Position numbers and translations under genes: made by a program
The notes under the pieces: generated by a model
The model's database searches: none
What the model was told of the DNA's origin: nothing
What the model saw: only the letters and a program-made list of their open reading frames with translations
Shown here: positions 1 to 11,690 of the stretch, one piece after another
How the letters are laid out: every line of letters starts with the position of its first letter
Numbering within the stretch: position 1 is the stretch's first letter
DNA from: Uranotaenia lowii
Lineage: Eukaryota > Arthropoda > Insecta > Diptera > Culicidae
Direction of reading: 5' to 3'
Length of the DNA: 64,000 nucleotides
NCBI RefSeq assembly: GCF_029784155.1
Contig: NC_073693.1
Location: forward strand, 316,185,536 to 316,249,535

Positions 1-1375
1 GGCCCAAATAGTAGGAAAAAAAATTGTTGCTTGAAGCCATCATTAATCCAAGATGGCGGCTTCCGCTATTATTTTCAAAGCTGTAAATTACTGAAAATAT
101 CATGAAACCTTCACAATATGGTAATTAGGTGAAAATGATAAATAGTAGAAGTCGAATTTCGTTGTCCGTCGCCATCTTAAATTCCAGGATTGCGGCTACC
201 ACCCAACTTGAAAATACTGTGTATGACTGAAAATCGCATAAAACCCTTACAATATGGATATAAGTTGAAAGAGAGCAACCGGTAGAAGTCGAATTTCGTT
301 ATCTGACGCCATATTAAAATCCAAGATGGCGGCTTCCGCTGCACTTTGAAATGTAGTAAATGACTTAAAATGACATGAAACCCATGGTATTGGGTAAAAG
401 AGCTAAACGTATAGAAGTCGAATTACGCTATGTGGTCATTTCATGCGATTTTCAGTGATTTAAGTCATTTTCAAGTTCAGTGGAAGCCGCCATCCTGGAT
501 TTCGAGATGCACCTGATAGCGAAATTTGACTTCTTCTAGTTTAGCCCTTAAGTCAATACCCATATTGTGGGGGTTTCATGCGATTTTAAGTTATTTACAG
601 CATTTTTAAATTCAGTGAAAGTCGTCATCTTGGATTTCAAGACAGCGTCTGATAGAGAAATTCCTCTTAAACTGATTAGGCCATTTTACCCAATGACCAT
701 ATTGTGGGAATTTCAAGTGACTTTCAGTGATTTCAATCATTTCAGTTCAGTTCAGTGGAAGCCGCCATCTTGGATTTCAAAATGACGCTTGATAGCGAAA
801 TTTGTATTTTACTCGTTGATTCTTTTCAACTTGTACTCATATTGTGAGAGTTTCATGCGATTTTCAGCGATTAACAGCATTTTAAATTTCAGTAGAAGCC
901 GCAATTTTGGATTTCAAGATGACGTTTGAAAGCAAAAATCGACTTCTCCAAGTTTAGCCCTTTCACCAAATACCAATATTGTGGGCCTTTCATGCGATTT
1001 TCAGTGATTAACAGCATCTCAAAGTTTAGCGGAAGCCGCCATTATGGATTTCAAATTGACATCGGAAAGAAAAAATATTGATTTCTTCTAGTTTAGCCCT
1101 TTCATCCAATACCCGTATAGTGGTGGTTTAATGCAACATTTTTGTCATTTACAGCATTAAAAGTTGAGTGAATGACGCCATCTTGGATTTCAAGATGGCG
1201 TCTGAAAGCGAAATTCGACTTCTACTCGCTTAGCCCTTTCACCCACAACCCATAGTTTTGGGATTTCATGCGATTTTAAATCATTTACAACATCTTAAAG
1301 TTCCGCGTAAGCCGCCATCTTTTATCTCAAGATGGCTTCAGACAACGATATTTAATTTCAACTCATGATTTATTC
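1..1375. repeat. Inverted minisatellite of about 140 bp units
   Basis: Units of roughly 136-150 bp recur across this stretch. Each contains a GCCGCCATCTTGGATTTCA-like core, a block resembling GAAATTCGACTTCT, a TTTAGCCCTTTCACCCA block and a TTTCATGCGATTTTCAGTGA block. From 1 to about 430 the units lie in one orientation (AAGATGGCGGCTTCCGCT); from about 430 to 1,350 they lie in the other, so the array is itself an inverted repeat. Units are diverged at many positions. The short reading frame at 567-785 falls inside the array and is not a gene. Confidence 0.8.
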
Positions 1376-2330
1376 CACGGGTCATTCACAACCAATCCCT
1401 TTTTATTCAAATAGTCTGTCCTCATTTACTGTACTAATGATTAACGACTCAGAAATGAGGAACTCATCCTAAGCGTGTAATTGGTTGGCTTGCGAACGAA
1501 ACGTCAAATCGTAGCTTTTTTTGGGGTCATCATTAAACCATAATAAAACTAACTTTTCTGACCATAAATAGGCTATTAAGCATTGAATTGACTAAAGCCA
1601 TGTTGGTTGCAAAATCGAAGTGCACAAAATGACGCCATGTTGATGGATTCACAATGCAAGCATTGGAAAACATTTTTTCAGGAATATTTTCCATCAATTC
1701 CATCATGATTGACTATCAGATTTGACGAGGCGCATTTATTTTAAGATACGATTTCATACACATTTTACCTAAAATCTTGACTGGCAGTAGAAAAGATGCT
1801 CATAATATGGTTAAAATACTGGTTTGTTGGCTATTAATTTTACCAGATCATATCTCAATAATGCAATCATCATTCATCAACCATTATGGATGCTGGAAAA
1901 TATAAAAATAAAACTCCGAGAACTCACAGAATCGAGAAAAAAAAAACAAAAATGGCTTTTTTAAAGTATTGGTGACCATCATTGATGACCAACAATGATT
2001 GGTCATGATGACGTTTCTAGGATAGGGCCAAATAGCCTGATTTTGGCTTTATTAGAGTTCAGGTGATGTTATAGAATGCGCTTTAGCTTTTTATGAAGAT
2101 TAGTGCTATAGTCCAAACGAAATTTTGCTGACCATAATAAAACTAAAATTGTTACTTGGGAAACCATTAAGAAAGTGTTTTTTGTATACAAATACATTTA
2201 CATGTAACAATTGGTTTTATTTTCTCGAGTTATTAAAAACTTGCAAGTGTGACTCATTCATCCCTTCCTTATTTCTTGCGGTAATCGAACTATAAGAGAA
2301 ACTTTTATTGGGGGCCTATAATCATTTTTT
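1376..2330. other. AT-rich intergenic sequence, no gene seen
   Basis: There is no long reading frame, no recognisable coding similarity and no clear repeat structure. It separates the minisatellite from the GC-rich island and has no evident counterpart in the right flank. Confidence 0.5.
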
Positions 2331-3290
2331 TTATTAGTTGATCACCCAGGTGGTAAATCCTTTTTACGGATTGCATTCCAAGGCACGGCGAGCCACCGCG
2401 TCCCCCCAGTTTGCTACTCTGGGTCCATGGGTGCAATTGGACGACTCATGATACTATGTACCCCTACGCCATAAAATCCACCTGGGGCCTCTGGCCATAA
2501 TTCCCATCCGGACCTAGCAACGAAGGCTTTACCCATGATGGGAGACCATACTCGCGCAGTGCGCTCCACGGCAAATACTCGTTTTATTCGTACTACACCA
2601 GCAATCTCAACCACTCGTTGTCACGATTCACGACTTACGGGTTGGCAGTCCGTTCGCCGCTACTCGTGACTCGAGTCCCACATGCGGCCTCTTGTCGCAA
2701 TTCGTGACGTCATGACCCGCCTCTCCTCACGACTCGAGACCCTCTCACACTCATCCTCTTGACACGATTCGAGGCGACTCTACCCACCTCTCCTCGTGTC
2801 TCGAGAGCCCTCGATCAACACGTCTCTTGACCCACTTCGAGACGAGAACAACTCGCCTCTCCTCGGGTCCGGAGATAACCACACATCCTTTTTCTCCATC
2901 TCGACTCTTCGAGACTCATCCTGAGGCCCATCCACTGGGCGCCACATGTTACGGCACAAGGCCCCTCTGCCCGTCGTGAGTCGGTCATATCCGCGAATCA
3001 GGGCTAGGACCACCTGACGCGCGAATTCGACCAACACCCGCTCGAACATTTGGTCGTCCCGCATATCGGGGTCGCGACTACCCGATACACGTTACGACCC
3101 CTCCCTCCTGCAACTGAGCACTGGTACCAAGGTGCCCAGTCGCACCACGTTTTTGTCCCACTCGGCATGCAGCCCGTCGGTAGCTGACTGTGCCAAGTGT
3201 GACGTGTAGTTCTCTTGGCCGTACATCTACAGGTGACGAGTCTGTAGACACGTTTCCACTCTGCACCACGGGGAGGTGAAACTACGTCGC
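2331..3290 (-). other. GC-rich island, possible fragment of a retroelement or foreign DNA
   Basis: This is the most GC-rich kilobase of the window and stands out sharply from its AT-rich surroundings. On the minus strand it has short open stretches (3,064-2,780 and 2,614-2,414, plus a 44-codon stretch near 3,225) that look protein-like but which I do not recognise. Minus-strand TGGCGCCCAGTGG near 2,940 resembles the primer-binding site that follows a retrotransposon LTR. CTCTCCTCG/CTCGAGA-type motifs recur between about 2,720 and 2,880. It lies outside the inverted duplication. It could be a decayed LTR element leader or a piece of other origin. Confidence 0.35.
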
Positions 3291-3299
3291 AGAGTCATA

Positions 3300-3460
3300 T
3301 CCTCGACAAGCTTTCGAGTTATTCATAAACCCCCTCCCCTTTTCTATCTCCCCATAAGAAGAAGAAGAAGAAGGGGGTCAAAGACCATCAGAGCGATACT
3401 TCTTGTTCAGAAATGCGCTCTTATAACACATTTTGTTCCTTTTGTCGAATGGGTCTCAAT
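3300..3460 (-). mobile_element. Small inverted fragment resembling the adjacent Helitron-like repeat
   Basis: TTCGAGTTATTCATAAAC followed by a C-rich, CTATCTCC-containing block resembles internal units of the Helitron-like element, for example near 55,395-55,450, but in the opposite orientation to the 3,717-5,142 copy. A short AAG run sits at 3,359-3,374. Confidence 0.35.
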
Positions 3461-3464
3461 CTAT

Positions 3465-3716
3465 ATATCTCGCGTGAGCTCTCATTACGTCGTATGAAAC
3501 ATCTTAATAATTCACAGAAAACTGCTGTAAAAGTTATCAAAACATCTTTTAAATTTGTATTTCACATATAGAATGTGTTGTCCAGGCTACAAATATTCTA
3601 AATTAAAAGAAGTTGCGACTAGTTTATGTCAGTTTTTGTATTTTTTTCGTAATAAAAACTGTTTGTATACATTTTGTTTCATACGACGTAATGAAAGCTC
3701 ACGCGAGATATATAGA
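3465..3716. repeat. Short hairpin repeat with arms of about 40 bp at the duplication edge
   Basis: CTATATATCTCGCGTGAGC at about 3,467 and its reverse complement ending at about 3,716 are the tips of two nearly perfect arms of about 40 bp, both including a CATTACGTCGTATGAAAC block, separated by about 170 bp. It abuts the 5' end of the Helitron-like element, exactly where homology with the right arm stops. It may be a small MITE or a rearrangement scar. Confidence 0.55.
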
Positions 3717-5142
3717 AATGAAATTCTGTCTGTCTGTCTGTCTATTCCCTATAGACTCGAAAACTACCGAACGGATTTACGGGAAATTTGAGGCCAGAGA
3801 AGGTGCATTTAATAGTTTGAATCGAAGGGGAGGGGGGGGGGGTCTCTCAAATGAAAGATACAAGTCTTCATAACTTGAAAACTGATCATGCAAATGAAAC
3901 CAAATTTGGCATGGGAGTATATTTCGGTACGAGGAATGTTTCTTTGATAGTTCCGCTCCCCTGTCTCCTTCCAATGGGAAAATAGTAGGGGAGAGGAGGC
4001 TCCCATACAATTTTTCGCACAATTCGAGAACTAATTCAAAAAAAATTAAAATAAATATAATTCATCATTTAGATACATTTGAGAACGAGAAATGTATTTT
4101 TTTTATAGCGAGACCCCTCCCTCTCTCCACCGTGAAGAGGGGTCTCCACCTGAACTCAAATTAAATTGCAGAGTTTAATTGAGAAGAGGTTTTTTTTCTA
4201 AGATTGCTCATGGCTTCTTCCTCCTTACAATGATTCGAAGTGAAGGGGGAAGGAGAGCTCCCATACTTTTTTTTCAATAACTCGGATGCTAATCTAGCAG
4301 ATGGTTACAAATTGGGAAAAGTGTTTTAAATACAGGAAATATTTGTAACATGTTTGATACCTCTTAAGGGATAGGAAAGAGAATAGAGGTGCCAAACGTC
4401 CGATTTAAAAAATTGAAGAGCTCAAATAAATTTAACCAAATTTTACATGGGAGATTATTAGGGTACGAGAAATGGTTATATGGTTATTAAAAAAAACCGT
4501 TTGCAGCATCCAGTTGGGAATAAGGAGGGAAAAAGGAATTTCGCACCAATTTTTACAGAACTTAAGAACTTATTCAACAAATAGAACCAAAATTAAAAGA
4601 AAAAGTTGTCGAGAACGAAAAATGTTTCTATTTTTGAAAGGAAAGATTCCATACAGTACAGAGCTGGGAATGTGGAAGGTTTTATCGCATAGTTTTTTAA
4701 ACTTTTCAAGCTGAAGAAACCATATTTTACATAAGTGTTTTTTAAAGATTCCTACTCCTCCTTTTTTCAAGGAGAAACGGGAAGAAGGAAAGTATGTATA
4801 GCTCGAAAAATTATCAAACAGATGTAGCCATATGTGAAATGTGATGTTATTTGGTTTCGAAAATGTTGTTTTGCCAGTTTATAGACCCATCCCATATTGT
4901 AAGCGGGAAAGGCAAATAAAAACGAGTTTTTTATATCAGATTTAAAACAATTATTGAATTACAATTTCAAATATAGTTTAAAAAAATCATTTATTCTAAT
5001 CTTCTTTGTGATCCACTAGTTATTTGATGTGAAAGCTCTCATTTTAAAGATACAGAACATTGTATATGTATTTAGAATGAAATTATTTTCACGCAATTTA
5101 TTGATTTTAAGAAGGTGTAGCAACGCACGCCAAGTCAACTAG
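3717..5142 (+). mobile_element. Non-autonomous Helitron-like element, shared by both arms
   Basis: The 5' part has ATATATAGAAATGAAATTC followed by TCTG repeats and CTATAGACTC, and the 3' end is GCAACGCACGCCAAGTC then AACTAG before a T. TA-rich starts with TCTG runs and CTAG-T ends are usual for insect non-autonomous Helitrons. The interior is made of diverged direct units containing CTCCCATAC-type blocks and long G or C runs. There is no Rep/helicase coding sequence. The duplicate at 53,618-56,120 has the same inner flank, so this insertion predates the duplication. Confidence 0.65.
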
Positions 5143-6857
5143 TTTATAATATAAATCCAAATGTTTAATTTTAATTTCAAATCTTTAAAAAATAAAAAAT
5201 CGTTTTTAAGCAATGTGTTTGAAATTAAAAAAAATAAAGCGGATTATTAACAATTTTTTACTAAGAACAAGATTCCCATCAGACCAAAAAATAAATTACA
5301 GAAAATTTGTCAAAAAGGTAGTTTTTCAAAATGTGACAAAATGATCAAAATACAAAATCATGATTCTGGAAAAAATTAAGATTAAAAGAGAATCACTTTA
5401 TGAAATTCGCAATTTAGCAATGATTATGATAAAAAAAATCCAAGATTGGTCGACTAGACAATGAAATGCTGATTTCCAGTTATTTGCTAAGGTATTTAGA
5501 TGATTATTTCAAAATAAAAGTGCCTCAGAATCAACAGTTTAAAACTCTGGAAAAATAAATTGGAAAAGTTTTATATAGAATTTCAAATCACAGACTGAAA
5601 CTGGAATGAAAAAACAATTGGGTTTTGTTAGTTTTTCTACAATTGTTTTTAGTGATTGATTTTTCAAATTTTATTACATTTTGGGAGAATGATGTAGAGT
5701 GTTTTAATTCACGCAAATTTCAATGATGATCGAAAATCTTACAATAATTTTGCATTATTCATATTAATTCTTAAGCGTTTCAAGTGAGCATTCCAGATTG
5801 TTCGGTTTTATAATTATTCTAACCCCCGTTATTCAAGCTTTCGTAAAAATCGTTAAATTTTTGTAAATGTGGGAAAAATATTTTATTTTCTAAAAATATA
5901 ATCTTTATTTAATAAGTAAGAGAAAGTGGTGTAACATGTATGTATTGATGCCATCCCAGATCTCCAGGATTTATACGGACATAATTGGGGTTTCAAAGTA
6001 GAGTGGATTGGACATGTAAAGCAAATTTTTAGCTGGCTAAATCAAAACCAAATGCCCAGATAGTGCAAGTCTTGCACTGCAAGGTTATGAAAGTAGTTGT
6101 CCTGTTTCGCATAGCCAAAAAAAAAAAATGGAAAGATCTGCAATTCTTATTTTATGGGCCCCTTTAATTTATATTATAGTAAAACTATTGAAAATATTAT
6201 TCCACTGGGGTCCTCTTACTTGTTATATTTTACGTTTGAATTCCAATGATTCTGGTTTGGTTAGATTTCTAAAGCTTAAAGCAGAGTCGGGGGCCCGGGG
6301 CAATTGCCCCCATTGTCCCCTCTCCATAATCCGGAGTAGAATGCAATGCAATAAAAATGCTTTAATTTACGATCATCGATTCAATAATTTGATTCAAAGG
6401 GTCAAATAGAAGAATAAAATTTATTATCACTTTTAAACTTCTTAACAGTATCCCGTGTTTCAAGTACCTTCGACTATTTTTATTTACAATGTGCTCAAAT
6501 TAAACCTTGCAGTATATGCAATTTTTTTAAAATATATACCAAACCATTTGTAAAGAAGCTTTGTTGAATGATAAACAAAAATTTGCAATAACTCTGGTAT
6601 CTGTGTCACGCAAATTTGAGTCAAAATCATGAATCTTCCTATAATTTGGGAGCAAACCGTTCAACAACCTATAATTTGGGAGCCACAAATCTCTACATTT
6701 AAACGGTACACCCAAAAAAAAAGTTGTAAAATTTCAAAGCCGATCGAAGTAAACAATGTGCCGAAAATGCGCTAAAATGTGCATTGTGCTAAAGATGATA
6801 TATTTGCTTTCCCGTCACTGGCATAAAGACTCGAGCTCTCAAGAAGAACTTTTATAG
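5143..6857. other. AT-rich arm sequence without genes
   Basis: This is homologous to about 51,950-53,617 in the right arm. No supported gene is present; short frames at 6,128-6,409 and 6,527-6,715 lack coding character, although the second is partly preserved in the other arm simply because the DNA is. The only GC-rich patch is a GGGGCCCGGGGCAATTGCC-like stretch near 6,290. Confidence 0.5.
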
Positions 6858-6863
6858 GATTTT

Positions 6864-7105
6864 TTTTTTTAAAAAACGAACACACACATATAGGATCTCA
6901 GTGAAACTTCATGTTTCTTTGAAGAGATCTAATTTACTTAACTCTAAGGCGTACATCTTTCAAGGATATTATGGCTAGCATCTTACAAATGCTAAAACCA
7001 CCAGACCACAGAAAGAGTACTATGTGTGCCGTGATCGGGATTCGATCTCATGGACTCTGGCTTAGAAGACTGGAACGCTATCCTCTAGGCCACGGCCGGT
7101 GGCTT
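6864..7105 (-). mobile_element. tRNA-derived SINE, left arm only
   Basis: On the minus strand it begins with a tRNA-like head (about 7,101-7,027) carrying A-box-like TGGCCTAGAGGATAGCG and B-box-like GAGATCGAATCCC, then a tRNA-unrelated body, and ends in an A-rich tail that reads as a T run on the plus strand. GATTTT flanks it at 6,858-6,863 and 7,106-7,111 as a target-site duplication. The right arm near 51,910-51,930 lacks the insert and has one copy of the site, so insertion followed the duplication. Confidence 0.8.
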
Positions 7106-7111
7106 GATTTT

Positions 7112-7670
7112 CATCCTATTATGATTATAATTCATCTCACGAACAAGAAAAGAGAAAATATAACCGTTTCGGTGAGAATGAAACTCACTTCAATTTTCTA
7201 TTTTAATCTTGCCCATCCAACAGTTTAATCAATGTATCACCTGAACCAGATGAAAAAACGAGAGTTAATAGTGTTTCTGCCACAGTCCTTCACAAAAAAA
7301 TACACAGCGTCTGGCGTTTGGCCGGTAGTTTGCCAACATTGTCTTATGATGGAAATGGGAATTAAAAACGAGAATCTGTTTTTTGCTTTCTAATGCCTGA
7401 TTACATACATATACACAGTATTAACCAAAAGCGGATCAATTATTTCTATGCCAGTGATTGTTTCCATCCTCTTTTATCTCGCAATGGGATAGGGAGGGCC
7501 ATGAAAACTTTTTAATTTTGTTTCTTTCAGTCATTCGCAATACGATTCAGCTGGGAGGTTAATTCCGGAGGTCTCAAATCGAATCATCGTCGCTGGCATT
7601 CACATCTTATGCCAATGACGTTGACATATTGACAACTCGTGATTGGAGTAAGAGCTGAATTTTGAGTGTT
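7112..7670. other. Arm sequence without genes
   Basis: This matches about 51,415-51,905 in the right arm in reverse. No coding region or regulatory element is recognised. Confidence 0.45.
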
Positions 7671-7678
7671 GGTATGCA

Positions 7679-8144
7679 TAAAGTTGCCAGATTGCCCGGT
7701 TTTATCCGGGTTTGACCGGATATTTAATACTTAATTTGAGAACAGTCCAGCCCGGCCCGGTTGCCTGGATTTCATTAAGAATTGCCGGATTTAACCCGGA
7801 TTTATTCACTTTATTTGGCAAATTAAACAAAACCAAACAACAATCACCTCCAAAACGAAATTTTTTGAGCATGTATAATAAAAATAATCCTGAAAGGTTT
7901 TTGGAAGCCTTAAATACGGTTCAAAATCTATCGATGACTTTTGATGAAAAATAAATTTTTTATTAAATTTTTTTTTTTGATTTTTGTTGAGGAATTTTTA
8001 AGTTTTTACAAAATTTGCCCGGATATTGCTCAGATTTATGGTTATCAATATAAAATCGAATGCTTGGATTTTGCCAGGTTTTTAAATAAAAATTGGCCGG
8101 TTTGTTCGGCCCGGAAACGTGCTGAAAAAATTCTAGCAACCTTA
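7679..8144. mobile_element. hAT-type non-autonomous MITE
   Basis: Terminal inverted repeats TAAAGTTGCCAGAT and TCTAGCAACCTTA are related to the family consensus TAAGGTTGCCAGA. A perfect 8-bp duplication GGTATGCA flanks it at 7,671-7,678 and 8,145-8,152; 8-bp duplications are typical of hAT elements. The interior is AT-rich with CCGG-bearing subterminal motifs and has no transposase. The right-arm counterpart is 50,965-51,406. Other family members are at 28,268-30,953 (interrupted) and 25,344-25,800 (degenerate). Confidence 0.85.
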
Positions 8145-8152
8145 GGTATGCA

Positions 8153-10025
8153 ACTATCATTTTAAAGTGTGTTCTGCATTTGATGTTCCTGGCACTTCTA
8201 CATCCACTCCTGATCGACCCACACGAGACACTCAACAGCTTTAGCTGCAACCAATAAACCCGAAAAGGCATCGCCCTAATTGGCAAAGTTTGATAGCTTC
8301 ACCCAATTCCTCCCCCACCATGCTCAGCATCCTAGACTGGGCATTAAACCTTCCCTGCGTCCTAAAGGTACCTACTGGAAGAAAGTTCACAATTCCTTCC
8401 CATAAATCCTTGGTGAGAGGCGGTACCCTTGCTAAAACTATAGATTACAAATGCGTTTCAATTTCAACACATCTATTTGCGATAGATATTAACTTTGAAT
8501 TGATTTATTATGCAAATATGTTTCCTAGGCTCTGAGAAAGTTTAGCCGGCTACAATTGCGAGTGATCTTAATCAAGGCAGTGGTGTCAAATTTACTTTTT
8601 TTTTAAATCTTCGAGATTTAAGATAAATTAAAAAAAAAATTGAGCTTGATTTTCACATAGCTTTCTTCCTTCATTTGTTTGAAAATTTTACAAATCAAAA
8701 ATTAAGGAAAACATCTACATATAAGTTCAAATTTGACTGCCCTGCCATAAAACAAGTCTCCTGAGTGGGTGGCTCAAACAACTTTTAACCGGAAATCCTA
8801 TCCTCTTCCTCTCCACCTAATCTTTCAAAAACCCTTAATTCGTATCCATTTGGCCCTCTTCTAAGAGATATAAAAAACAATTCATACCTAAATGGCCAAC
8901 CGATGCTGATCCTTCCCCGGTAAAAGGGGTGTCGAAAGAAAGTTTGCCCCGTTGCGGTCGGAACGTTCATTAGAAACATTCAACTGGATTCGAAGTTTTA
9001 ACTCAATGGCTGGCTCACTTTTCTGTGTAGTTTTTACTTTGAACCAAACATTCATTCATTCACCAAGTTTTGCCACCGAGAGTGTCTATGCCGAATGCTG
9101 TTTGTCAGCCTAAGTGATAGAATGGATTTAATTAGAACCTTGACAGCTTCGGATGTGCACCGGTGAATGCTGTAAATTATTGCCGTTTTTCTGAAGAACT
9201 TTCAACGTTGAATTTGATTAGTTTTCTCATAGGACTTGACAGTTGAAATATAGATGCTTGGGCTCAAAGTACAAATTCTGTAAGAATGCTCAGTTCTCTT
9301 AGTAAACATGTATCCATACGCTTATTATGTTGAAATCATCATCTTCCATATTTGTAGAATTTCGCAGGTTTTCGAATATTTAGTAGGACAACGATTTTGA
9401 TTTGTGGAAAGACAAAGTTTATTCAAAATTGTCTTGTTCTCATACCAAGAAGTTTAACAATACACAACAAAAAATAAATTTTTAAAAAGATTGAATAAAA
9501 AGTCGTAACTTTTTATGTTATTGTACAAAATCACGATGTTCTTAATATGAGCCTGTCTTTTGTACAAGATCACATCATGTTATGTAGCATCGCACCGAAG
9601 TAGCCACTGGTTGTTTTGCCTACATTTGTGATATTTTAAAATTCGAAAAGTTCAAGAGTATTTCAGGAATTCTGAAAGATATAATTTACAAGTAGGTAAG
9701 TACTTTTATATTTCCCAGAAAACTTCTGCAGATTTTTTTATGTGAGTTCAGTATAATTTTTTTGTTTTAGAAAATATCGCAAATTAAAATTTGAAGTCTT
9801 ATAATAAGAAACTAGATCTCCAAGTAATTTATTATGTTATTTCTCTTATGTGTGCTGCTACAAAGACATTGAAACTATGCAAAATTTGGAAAAAGTATGC
9901 CTTGCCATCGTTTTTATAAATGATTACAACACTTTTTGACGTTGCCATAGGCATTTATTTTATTTTATTTACTTTCAGTGTTGCCGAATACAAATATTGT
10001 TTTTTTTTCGTTAAACTTGATTTCA
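8153..10025. other. Arm sequence without supported genes
   Basis: This matches 48,900-50,956 in reverse. A moderately GC-rich part at 8,200-8,430 and 8,750-9,150 is well conserved between arms, but no reading frame of gene quality is shared. The site at about 9,381-9,390 is the empty counterpart of the right-arm SINE at 49,501-49,687. Confidence 0.45.
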
Positions 10026-11311
10026 AAGGTTGATACGGACAAAATTTAGTCAATATCAACTTGACGTATTTCTTTCAATTTTGTATTCAAAAAACCGGAT
10101 TACCCCTCATTTTGAAGGCGTGTGTATGTAGAATGTTGTTCCTATTTTGATTTTGGAATTCACTCTTCAGTTGTCAAAATGCCGTCCAAGGAAGAAGAGC
10201 AGCGTATCAAAATTTTGCTCGCACATCGCGAAAATCCGAGCTACTCGCACGCAAAGCTGGCAAAATCGCTAAAAGTTGCCAAATCAACCGTTACAAATGT
10301 AATTAAAGTGTTTGGGGAACGTGTCGGCAGCCAGGAAGTCTGGATCGGGGGGGAATCGAAGACCGGAAGCCGCTGAGACGACAAAGAGGGTTGCCGGTAG
10401 TTTCAAGCGAAATCCTAACCTCTATCTCTGAGATACCGCAAATAAGCTGGGTGTATCGTCTACAACCGTGCATCGAGCCGGACTATCGACTTACAAGAAG
10501 GTAGTGATTCCAAATCGCGATGATAAACAAAATACGACGGCCAAAGCGCGATCCCGGAGGCTGTACACGACGATGCTGACGAAGTTTAACTGCGTGGTAA
10601 TGGACGACGAAACCTACGTCAAAGCCGACTACAAGCAGCTTCCGGAACAGGAGTTTTATACGGCAAAAGGAAGGGGAAAGGTAGCAAATATTTTCAAGCA
10701 CATGAAACTGTCAAAGTTCGCGAAGAAATATCTGGTTTGGCAAGCCATCTGTACCTGTGGCTTGAAAAGCAGCATTTTCATAGCTTCCGGGACTGTCAAC
10801 CAAGAAATTTACGTGGAAGAGTGTTTGAATAAACGTCTGCTGCCTTTCCTGAAGAAACACGGTTGTTCCGTACTGTTTTGGCCGGATTTGGCATCTTGCC
10901 ATTACGGTAAAAAAGCCATGGAGTGGTAGGCCGCCAACAACGTGCTGGTGGTTCCCAAGGACAAGAACCCTCCCAACACGCCAGAGCTCCGCCCAATTGA
11001 GAAATACTGGGCTATTGTCAAGCGGAGCCTAAATAAGACCAAAAAAACTGCTGAGGACGAGCAGCAGTTCAAGGCAAACTGGCTTTCTGCGGCGAAGAAG
11101 GTGGACAAGGTGGCTGTACAAAATCTGATGGTGAGGTTAAGCGTAAGGCCCGGCAATCCGGATTTGGAAATGCGGAAGCCTAACTGGATATTTTTCCTGA
11201 ATTTTATACTAATTAAACTTGAAAAAGAAATTTAAATTTGATTTTTTAAATAAAAAATTTCACCGATTTACACCCGTTTTCCCTTGACCAAATGTTGACC
11301 GTATCACCCTT
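10026..11311 (+). mobile_element. Decayed DD37E mariner (ITmD37E type), left arm only
   Basis: Terminal inverted repeats AAGGTTGATACGGAC on the left and, read inward from the right, AAGGGTGATACGGTC bound an approximately 1.29-kb unit. TA follows the right end as the expected target duplication; the left site has drifted to CA. It carries one disrupted transposase frame. The homologous right-arm position (about 48,860) lacks the element, so it arrived after the duplication. Confidence 0.85.
10179..11235 (+). pseudogene. DD37E mariner-type transposase, disrupted
   Basis: This encoded the cut-and-paste transposase of the enclosing mariner. The frame starts at the ATG at 10,179 with a helix-turn-helix-like N-terminus (SYSHAKLAKSLKVAKSTVTN). 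A frameshift falls near the seven-G run at about 10,347. The second frame runs to an in-frame TGA at about 10,428, probably from a CGA codon, then continues through VMDDETYV, the first catalytic Asp region, and WPDLASCHY, the second Asp. A TAG at 10,927 follows AMEW. The frame resumes through NPPNTPELRPIEKYWA, which supplies the Glu. Counting the stop as one residue, 37 residues separate the second Asp from the Glu, hence DD37E. It cannot make a functional enzyme. The family assignment is from motif spacing, not a search. Confidence 0.88.
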
Positions 11312-11690
11312 TATTTCTGCATATCCTTCATCACATCTATACATAACTGCTTATCTCTGTTCTCAATTGAAACTATTTTTCTTATCGATTTTTTTTCTAA
11401 AACATGTCGTTTATACCATATATCCATCATCTTCATTCTGTATTCCATTCTAAGGAAAAGCTTTTGTTTGTTTTTCCAGCCTTTTAACTCAACAATCTAC
11501 TCTAAGCACAGTCTTTTAAAATCTATAAAATGTCTTTTTTTTACTTTTTTACTAATACAAATTTTCATTATCAAATTATTCTTCATCTCAATGTTCCTCT
11601 GACTTCGTTTACCAGAACATTCCGAAAACATTCCTTACAATATGTGCTTTTCCTGTCACGCTGTCTTTGCTAAATAGAGCCGGAAAAATC
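11312..11690. other. Flank of the minisatellite, partly a direct repeat of 15,645-15,775
   Basis: TTTATTTCTGCATATCC followed by CATCTATA-type sequence continues the unit interrupted by the mariner at 10,026. The same unit recurs on the other side of the array. No gene is present. Confidence 0.5.
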
